DNA of 16,382 bases from contig MPNW01001154.1 in assembly GCA_011800805.1 (NCBI GenBank), positions 4,207-20,588 of the forward strand, read 5' to 3'. This stretch comes from Hirudo medicinalis. Taxonomy: Eukaryota > Annelida > Clitellata > Hirudinida > Hirudinidae. Of this stretch, positions 9,116 through 16,382 are shown one piece after another (position 1 is the first letter of the stretch; every line of letters starts with the position of its first letter). The notes beneath the pieces were generated by a model that was not told the DNA's origin, searched no databases, and saw only the letters and a program-made list of their open reading frames with translations. Both the position numbers and the translations under genes were made by a program.

Positions 9116-9280
9116 ATGCCAGAGCAGGAAGAAGATTACAAACGCTTGGATGAAGACAATGATCCAGGAAGTATTGATTCCCATCCTAAGACGTCTGTTC
9201 TGTTAATGAAATGTTACCGCAATAAATTACAAAATTATGTTAAATGTGGTTTATTATTCAATTTATTGTTAATGTTTTAA
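9116..9280 (+). CDS. Weak candidate exon or small ORF, unrecognised
   Basis: ATG at 9116 opens a 54-codon frame starting MPEQEEDYKRLDEDNDPG, acidic and polar, then turning hydrophobic at the end (CGLLFNLLLMF). The first 35 or so codons are less AT-rich and use codons more evenly than the surroundings, which is why it is listed. The preceding ttttatccattttcatcaag would also serve as a splice acceptor, and an AATAAA lies at about 9221. A short ATG frame at 8991 ends at a perfect gtaagt donor (about 9037), which could be an upstream exon. I do not recognise the protein. It may be the last exon of a small gene, a pseudogene fragment or chance. Confidence 0.18.
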   Translation: MPEQEEDYKRLDEDNDPGSIDSHPKTSVLLMKCYRNKLQNYVKCGLLFNLLLMF

Positions 9281-10239
9281 CTACAGCTAGTACCGCCTAT
9301 AAATAATCCGATAAATAATCCTTTTCATGTTCTGCTCTTCACGGACAATGTCCTAAATCTTGAGAATTGTTCGGCAGTTCAGCAATAAAAATTAACCTTG
9401 ACCCTAACTCTCGCGTCAAGTTTCAAATTGTTTAAACAATTAATGTTGTCATTATTATAACTTTTACTTCTTTTGTCGCTGTTGTTGATTATTAATTCTA
9501 ATTTTATTATTAAAGAATTAATTTTTACTGTTATTGCAATTATTAGTTATTATAAGTAATTAAGATATTATTAATCACTAACAATGTATGGCAATGTTCA
9601 AATTTATAGTGGAGTTTATCGAATAAAACCAACAACAATGCGAACCAATCTGTCCATGAGCAGGAGCAAGATGTAACGTTTACCTTCTCAAGCGTAATTT
9701 ACAGTTTAAGTTCCCGAGGCCGAATCTATATTGATATGTTGATACTTTGATACTCACATGGTTGCAACACATTTCAGGGCTGAAAACTTCAGCAATAAAT
9801 AAATAAACTATATTTTAATTTAAAAAATATCTTTTTAGATATTTGCTGACGGTCGATCCCGAGTATTTTCTTCTTTAAAATGAAAAACATTGAAAACACT
9901 TTTGCTCTTGAAATATTTTCTTTTTCGATTGAATTCCAAAATAAATTCTGATATATTTACGATCCTTTACAGGTAAATCAGTCTATGTCGATGATCTGAT
10001 CATCGACGGCAAAAAGTCTTTCAATAGAAATTCTAAAAAGTCAAAAAATAAAAAATTTGTTTTTAATCATCTGGTGGGCGGAGTTTATTTTGTTATGAAT
10101 ATTAATAAAGGCAGACGGAGGATTTAACGTTTTTTTAATTCGATTTTTGAACTTGGCACGACGACTTAAAGAGGGTGCTAAAAAAAAAGCGCCGAGTGCC
10201 AGCGCCTTGTTAGTCGGTCTGGTTTGGATCCCCAGTCAC

Positions 10240-10653
10240 AAAATGTTAGTATTTTCACAAAATCCAGGAGGGATAATGACTAAATTATTTTGCGGACACC
10301 CACAAGTTCACCTGCTCACAAGTCCGAGAGTCTATAAAATTGCTATGCGTACACAAACGCGACAAACCTTGCAAAAACGAATATTTATAATATTCATCTT
10401 TCTAATAGAATTAAAACTTTAATTAAGTTTATGACAATCTAGCTATATTATATTATAGCCTATATAACACAATATTGAGAATTTTAAATTTAAATTTGTT
10501 CATAATGACAATAAATCCCCTGAGACACAAAATGGCGCGTTTGCATAGAATTCACGAACACGATAAATATTAAAATAATTTATGTTCAAAATCGAGTGAG
10601 TAGGTTAAGAACATTTTAAAAACTTGAAAATGTTAGCATTTTGACAAAATCCA
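10240..10653 (+). repeat. 27-bp imperfect direct repeat pair
   Basis: 10240-10266 and 10627-10653 match at 25 of 27 bases around aaaatgttagYattttSaca. Similarity does not clearly extend outside the pair. It may be the remnant of a dispersed repeat. Confidence 0.45.
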
Positions 10654-11713
10654 AGGGGAGCCCGTGCCCTTAGCCGGATAAAACCTTCAATCTCGGAATG
10701 GCAGACGATGGAAATTAGATGTCTTTATGAAATACATTTTTCAAGTTGTGTTATTAAACTTAATATCGTTAAAACAGTGTGTTGGAGTAATTGGCAAACG
10801 CTCCCAGTAATAAACCTTTGATCACTTCTCAGTGGTTTCATTGGATGCGAGGCTGGAAAGGTTGATTTAAAATAACAAAGCAATATCGCATGTTTAGTTA
10901 ATAATACCATAAAATACAAACTTGATCCTGGAATAAAGCAATTCACTTGAGCGGTCTTGAAGTTCTGTCGAACAAACTTCTCTAACCAAACTCTGAATCG
11001 TTATCGTTGAGTCTTTTTATCATTACAACCTCCAGACGGGTATTATCAACACCTAGCCGAGTCTTATCAATTTTTCCCCATTTCACGAATTCCGAGTTTC
11101 GCATTTTGATTTTCGTTGGGTTTCACCGATGAAATAATACTAAATTATTTTCGCAATGTTTATCGCTGACTGCATAAACGATTAAGACCCGATATTCGGA
11201 AGCGTGCCAGGAAATCAAAGTTTTTTGAATTTTCGATTTCGGTCATTTTTGCGCTCAAATAATGAGCCATTAAATAGGATTTTAAAATTAATAAATTTCT
11301 TTTAGAAATTAACAACTAACAAGAGAAGTGCTCCCGACACACAAAACAATAAGTCTAGCAGACGAAATATGCTTAAGTCGTACAGTGATTTGTTTAGGCG
11401 ATAATAAAAAATAAATAATAGGTACAAAAACGAAGCCACTCCAATGAACAGTAAAGGCACTGAAATTAAAAAAAAAAAAACTTGAAAACTTAAAAAAAAT
11501 TAAAGTGTGTCATCGCGATCTGTGAAGTAAAGCCTCATCCTGGGCAAGAATCGAAGGATTTGCAAGATTTACAAAAAAATAAAATAAAATAAAAACAATC
11601 ACAAAAAATAATTGCCAACAATTAACAAAAGCCGTCGTAACTGTAATTAATTACTAAAGAAATTAAACCAGACTGCAAAAATTTCAAGCGAGTGTAGTAG
11701 AAGGACCCCTCTG

Positions 11714-13988
11714 TCATTTCCAGTGTTGGACCATCTTCTCGATGGTGTGGATGTGCAGTTGGAAGTTGGAGATGGCTGTTGGAAGAAGCTTCTCGGCCGG
11801 AGAGGAAGGCACCTGCGACACCTGCTTGACGATGTTCGTTATGTTCTTGAGGTGCTCGCAAATCTTGGTGCAGGAGAAGTTCAGCTGACTGGTCAGGTCT
11901 GGATCGGACTGGATTCGCTTCAAGATCGAATCGACGACGAACAGAATCTTGTGACTGCAGGCTGCCAGGCCCTTGACGTCGTTGATGAGCATCAGGGGTT
12001 TTTTGGATTCTGCCTTGTTCCTCGAAGACGTCAAATGGTTTTGAAGTCGCAGGATCAGTCCCGAGAGATTCTTCAACTCCTCGGCAACGAACGGGTAATA
12101 ATACTTCAAGAGGTTTCTCTCGCTCTGGACCATCCGGCTTAGGTATATTTCGGGAGAGTCTATTTTGATGCTCGGGACCTCGCCTTTGTTGCTAGGAACA
12201 TCGTAATCCAACTCTTCAAACGATAAGAAAATGCTCGGTTTGCTGAAAGCGTCCGCACTTTTGGTTACGCCCGGCCGATTTCTGAATTTCATTTCTGAAG
12301 CTCTCAACTGAAATGTAGAAAAGTTGCTGGTGGGAATGTCATAGTCGACCTGGTCGTCAATGACGCTGGATCTGCTCAATTCTGAGCTGAGACTTTCAAC
12401 ACTTTTATTTTTCAGATTATTATTGGGATTTTTTGGCCTAGGACAGTCGTAATCAAGAAACTCGGAACTGGTAGGCCTCGAGTAGTCAGAATGGTTGAGC
12501 ATGTCTTCCGAATGGTAGTCAGAAATGTCGGAACTTCTCGGGACGTCGTAATCCGTGGCTTCGAAGGACTGGTCGGGATCAGAGTAGAGAGAGGAACTGT
12601 GCGTCCCGAGGTCCGAAGTTTCGGATTTTTTCCCCTTGTCCCTGACGAGTACGTTGAGGTTGGCTGGCGAATTTAGAAGTTTGTCTTGTGCAGTAATGAA
12701 TTTCGTCGATGGCGTGTCGTAATCGCCGTAAGAACTTCTCAACGACTTGCAGAAGAGCGGTGTCGACTCTGAATTCTTGCCTTTAGTTTTCAAGTGACGT
12801 CTGCCGTCGACTGGATCGGCACTGGCAATCTCTCCGACGCGCAGCCACAAACTTTCCTTTTCCACGTGCAGGAAAAACTCGCTCAGCTGTTGAGAGTGAG
12901 TGCTCAAACTGGACGTCAGAGCAGACAACTGCTGCAAGAATTCGATCTTCGTTTTGTCTTTGGCATCTAAGGCACAGAACCGGTTCAAGTAGTCCAAAAC
13001 ATTTTCGAGACTGTGGCTCGACCGCTTGACCTCTTCGAAAGATTTGAACATTTCCGCACTCACCAGCCCCTTGATCGAGGCGATGGTCTTGGCTGCTTCG
13101 GCGATGTACGCCTGGATGGCTTTCCAGAAGGAAACGCAGATGACCTTGACGATTTGCGCCCTGGAGTCGTGATCGGAACTGTCGTACCACTTTTTCATCA
13201 TGCTCGTCACTTGCCGCGAGAAGACGTTCATGTCCTTCTCGCTTTTGAGATATGAGGCGTAGTACTTCTCAAAGTTCGTGCTGGTTATATTGGGAGTCGG
13301 ACTCTTCAACGAATCATCTCCGACAGAACTCCTGTCGTCTTTGTTGCTGGGGACGCAGTAATCGTCATACTCTTTAGCATCTCCGGGAGAAAGGGTGGCC
13401 CTGGGAGCTTTTTCAAGGTTTTTGAGTTGTGAATTCTGAAGGGGAGATTTGGTCAATCTATTTGAAACAGGAGTGTCGTAATCCTGCATCGTCGTGGTGT
13501 CCGGGTTGGGCAGGTGGGGCTTTTTGTCGGCAGAGAAGGAGCTGTTCTTGATGGGTGGCAGATCGTAGTCACTGGTTGCTTCGTTTATCTGTGAAAATTG
13601 GATGATTATGTCGATAATTAAATTTAATTGCTACAGGAATTCATCAGTCATGTGTTACACGTAGAGACAAGAAAATTGTATTTCAAAGAAACTAAACTAA
13701 GCTAAATTGAAAGTAAGAATTCCGAATAAGTGAGGCATTAACGCTTTGTAATTATTGTTTCACAACCAGTAATTTTAAAGCTTTGAATTCGAAGTTCGAA
13801 GAACTTACTGTTATGATCATGAGCCTATTGGCAGGTGCAATTCCAGTCTTTCCCTTAAGTCCACAAAGCCACCACCCCTCCATCCCGTCATAATCCTTCT
13901 CTATGATTTCAAGGATGTCATCCCTCAAAAATGACAGTTCATCAGAAGTGTCCGAGTAGTTGTCATACAGGGCCCTGGCTTTTGCCAT
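11714..13988 (-). CDS. BCAR1: p130Cas-family adaptor/scaffold (BCAR1/NEDD9/EFS group)
   Basis: Two coding exons, 13988-13809 and 13588-11714, joined in phase 0 at a gtaagt donor and a ttttcacag acceptor, give 684 aa with stop TGA. Cas proteins bind FAK, Pyk2 and Crk and relay integrin and Src signals at adhesions. Residues 1-60 are a clear SH3 domain (ALYDN at 6-10, DELSF, GWWLCGL, GIAPANRL), close to the vertebrate Cas SH3. Nine YxxP Crk-docking motifs follow: Y68, Y97, Y137, Y350, Y407, Y429, Y440, Y476 and Y522 (YDLP, YDTP, YCVP, YDTP, YDVP, YSRP, YDCP, YDIP, YDVP). A helical stretch at about 165-308, ending SQQLSEFFLHVEKESLWLR, resembles the Cas serine-rich four-helix bundle. Residues about 545-684 (SERNLLKYYYPFVAEELKNL ... 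CSHKILFVVDSILKRI) match the C-terminal FAT-like domain. No YDYV Src-binding motif or RPLPSPP site is seen. The bundle lies between YxxP groups, not after them. Initiation at 13988 follows the aaaggaac leader after acceptor AG at 13997-13998; a short upstream coding exon is possible. Confidence 0.93.
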
Positions 13989-14003
13989 GTTCCTTTCTGT
14001 CAA

Positions 14004-15602
14004 AAAAAAAAAATAAGATTTACCATAGTTTTTTCTATTAATCTAATCATTTCATCAAAATCTATATGTGAAATAAGATAAGCAGGTTAAAAATTACTGA
14101 CTTTTTAAAAAAGCAAAGCAACATGTCATCATGTTGGTCAGATTTTCAAGTAACACAAATGTGAAATTGAATAACGTGATACTGCACTGCACGAAGTGAT
14201 TTTTAATTATAAAACAATGAGTCCCCTCCCTCTTATTATTATTATTATTGTTGTTGTTATTATTATATCTTATCGAAAATCACTTAAATCTAACATATAC
14301 AAGGCATAATCATTTAAGCGAGTGCAAAACTGCTCCCTCATGAAGCAGTCTGCCTCCGTACTTTCCACTCTCGAGCTACCACATCGCAGTGAAGCCAGGA
14401 TTTCAAAGGGAAACATTATAACACCACGACCAACTCACGTAACAAAGATTGTCTCTCGGACGGATGCGCACTCTCCCGAAAGCTTGTGTGAACCAGTCTC
14501 AAACCTTAATTAAAACCAGAGTCGAAACAAGAACAACATCGAGTTTAAACTAAGCAATTACAAGTCGGTTCGATGGTTTAGTGGCAATCCAAACATTGTG
14601 TTTCCGGCACCGATGGACGATCGCTTGTTATACTAAATTCACATTTAGTGCGCTGCCGCTATATTATACATAATGACGCCTACAATCTATAGGCGAGCCA
14701 GGACAATTATTGTCACTATTTACATCTTGGAATTTGTGTGGCCACATTTGAAAACATTTGGAAGAGCAATTAGGCGGAGAAGGGAATCGTTGTTTATTGT
14801 TGTTACAAAAAATATTTAACAAATAATTACGAGGGAAAGTAGCAATTTTACGGACCAGGTTGAGGTTGTGGGAAAATAGTCGAGCCTAATTTAGTTTATC
14901 AAATGAGGCAGCTTCTGACGTGAGAATGAGCACCTATCCTCAGATCTTACGAAAAACCGAACAAAGGTCACTTTGTGATGGAGGCATCAAACAATACAAG
15001 CCCATAGCTGTAAACTCCAGATTATACCTGGTCATGTTATCATATTATCTCGGTGTAATTGTGTTTTGTTTGTCGAGTGGATCTAATTTATGACCAATTA
15101 TTTGAATTCGCGAAACTTCGATGTTGTCAGGCTCAGGCACCATTATTTGTCACGAACTGTGCAGGCAATTACGACTGTTTGGTTGTCAAACAAACTCTCT
15201 CATGATGCGAACTGTAGAGTACCGAAAATATTTTGTAGGTTTAAGATGTGTTCTGAGATAAGCAAGGTCTGCTTACTAAGGCAGTCAGTCTGGCCCTGCA
15301 CCTAAATCACAAATGAGTCGCCAAATGACACGTTCATTATATTTCTATTTTAACCAACGGCAAACTCAGCGAACGCTAGAAATTAAAATTAATCATAACA
15401 CAAGGGAAACAACGAGCCATTAAAACTCGAGTCAATCGCAGTTCTACAAAAACCGTGCGTTAATCACCACCAAAATTGGATCTAGCACAACTCGAAATCA
15501 AAATCTGCTTGTATTAACAGATTTGGAAAATTCAGAAATCAAACAAGAAAATGGTCCTTGAATTGTAAGAGAATCTAATCCAATTAAAACGAACATTTTT
15601 TG
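14004..15602. other. Intergenic / Cas 5' intron and CHTF8 3' flank
   Basis: A poly-T run (minus strand) at about 14001-14012 forms the acceptor tract of the Cas SH3 exon, so an upstream Cas exon or 5' UTR must lie in this interval or beyond; I could not identify it. There is an (ATT)n microsatellite at about 14236-14266 and an A-box-like tRNA fragment near 14580. No other coding signal is credible. Confidence 0.6.
14236..14266. repeat. (ATT/GTT)n microsatellite
   Basis: Short run of ATT and GTT triplets in non-coding DNA upstream of the Cas SH3 exon. Confidence 0.85.
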
Positions 15603-16144
15603 TCATATTTTCTTTGCTACATGTGAAACTATTGGCATTGGAAGAGATTTAAACAGAAGTTTGCGCTTAACAATTGCCTTAATGGTATATTCGACATTGG
15701 CACTTTCTTGGGACTCCTCCGAACTTATTTCCTCTGCTTCACTTTTCTCGGGTGCTGATAAAACCTTAGACTTGTAAGCCACTGCCAAAGGCTTTTCCAG
15801 ATTCACCACTTCACCGTAGAGTACATGATGACCGAGTATTAACACAGGAACACCCTATAGAAGAAACTTTACACATTTGAGATTGTTAAAAAAGAATTCC
15901 GACTAAATAAAAAAGTCAAACCTCCTTCGTGAATAGCAGATCACCCAAAAACTTGTTGTTAATGGAATCCTCTTTAGACCTCGTCTCCAAATCGCCTTGG
16001 AGCTCGACGATGGTCCATTCGTTCTCCCAACCCCCTTCAGCTCTACAAAACAGCATGATGGATATTTACTCGTGAAGAATACTAAATATATAAATCTTAA
16101 TAAAAATAAAAAAACGCTGACAATTTTATTGGAATTTGAACCAT
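15603..16144 (-). CDS. CHTF8: Chromosome transmission fidelity protein 8 (Ctf8)
   Basis: Complete gene with three coding exons: 16144-16122 (23 nt), 16042-15922 (121 nt) and 15854-15603 (252 nt, TGA), 131 aa. Ctf8 pairs with Dcc1 and Ctf18 in the alternative clamp loader Ctf18-RFC, which loads PCNA at replication forks and supports sister-chromatid cohesion in the nucleus. The first exon reads MVQIPIKL, matching the MVQIVI... family start. The second reads AEGGWENEWTIVELQGDLET, the conserved EW.(L/V)(M/V)ELQG(D/E) block, then FLGDLLFTKE. The third starts GVPVLILGHHVLYGEVVNLE, the family hallmark, and ends LLFKSLPMPIVSHVAKKI. An acidic Ser/Glu insert (about residues 82-96) makes it slightly longer than the roughly 121-aa human protein. 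Introns are tiny (79 and 67 nt), and donors gtcagc and gtttga are weak. Exon 1 is inferred from frame (tt+a gives Leu8) and family match. Confidence 0.94.
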
Positions 16145-16382
16145 CTTTAGAAGGGTCGGTATTTCTCTTCGCACGAGCAACAACTTTGTTTACATGATTA
16201 AAAGTTGCCTCCTTTGAATAATTAATACCCAATTTATTTTTAAGTGGTTAAATTAAGAAAAAGTATTTTCCAATTTTATAAGTAAAAATAAATGTTAAAA
16301 TGCAATTACAGTAACTAAAAGACAAGGATAAATAATCTTAAAGACCGTGGTGCAGCCAAACATATAAGCTTTACCTTTTTGC
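16145..16382. other. CHTF8 5' flank
   Basis: AT-rich sequence upstream of the CHTF8 start that should hold its 5' UTR and promoter. A minus-strand ag|gtaaag near 16376 could be the donor of a 5' UTR exon or of a neighbouring gene. Nothing else is discernible. Confidence 0.4.

Larger units (their letters stand above)
8648..11713. other. Intergenic region between the Cas gene 3' end and the methyltransferase 5' end
   Basis: About 3 kb of AT-rich DNA without a gene I can defend. It should include the promoter and any upstream exons of the methyltransferase and the 3' UTR of the Cas gene, but no boundary is visible. It holds scattered A-rich runs (for example 11467-11505 and 11570-11600), a 27-bp imperfect repeat pair (10240 and 10627) and one weak ORF at 9116-9280. 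The plus-strand ORF at 10147-10422 has no recognisable domain. Confidence 0.6.

Noticed and set aside
10147..10422. 91-codon plus-strand ORF
   Set aside because: No recognisable domain, ends in AT-rich hydrophobic filler, no splice or conservation clue.
12783..13190. Long alternative-frame ORFs over the Cas exon on both strands
   Set aside because: Shadows of the long, less AT-rich Cas coding exon, whose frame carries the family domains.
14573..14640. A-box-like tggtttagtggc suggesting a tRNA gene
   Set aside because: The A-box matches, but no B-box follows at tRNA spacing (the GGTTCGAT is upstream instead) and no cloverleaf stems form. Likely chance or a very decayed fragment.
15855..16232. 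109-codon minus-strand ORF spanning CHTF8 exons 1-2
   Set aside because: It is in the wrong frame for exon 2 and reads through the 79-nt intron; the spliced frame gives the conserved Ctf8 protein.
1..16382. CRISPR array, operon, phage or bacterial defence system
   Set aside because: All genes are intron-containing animal genes; repeats are microsatellites or transposon relics without spacer organisation.

Overview
This is animal genomic DNA. The genes are split by spliceosomal GT-AG introns, intergenic DNA is AT-rich, trinucleotide microsatellites are abundant, and the proteins are metazoan (a p130Cas scaffold, a mitochondrial HADH, an SLC46-type carrier). The intron-poor Cas gene, short introns and Star-like FkbM methyltransferase fit an invertebrate, probably an arthropod. 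I cannot name the species from sequence alone.

Layout. Positions 1-2378 (+) hold the 3' half of an SLC46-family membrane carrier in four exons, with introns full of microsatellites and a 38-bp tandem repeat. Positions 3524-5734 (+) hold a complete eight-exon HADH gene (310 aa) for mitochondrial fatty-acid beta-oxidation. Converging on it, 6291-8647 (-) holds a three-exon FkbM-type (Methyltransf_21) methyltransferase whose N-terminus is uncertain. Its large intron contains an apparent 180-bp hAT-like MITE and AT-rich microsatellites, and its other intron holds a tRNA-like relic. Positions 8648-11713 have no convincing gene, apart from one weak orphan ORF at 9116-9280. Positions 11714-13988 (-) hold a Cas-family adaptor (SH3, YxxP motifs, helical bundle, C-terminal FAT-like domain; 684 aa). 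Positions 15603-16144 (-) hold a complete three-exon CHTF8 (131 aa), reconstructed down to a 23-nt first coding exon.

The five genes work in unrelated pathways (transport, beta-oxidation, methyl transfer, adhesion signalling, sister-chromatid cohesion/PCNA loading). I see no operon-like logic and no new multi-gene system. The most interesting items are the domain order of the Cas protein, the hAT-like MITE with matching ends and a degenerate target duplication, the tRNA-like (SINE-like) relics in two introns, and a duplicated AT-rich block. All gene models come from reading splice sites and matching to remembered family patterns; no search was run.
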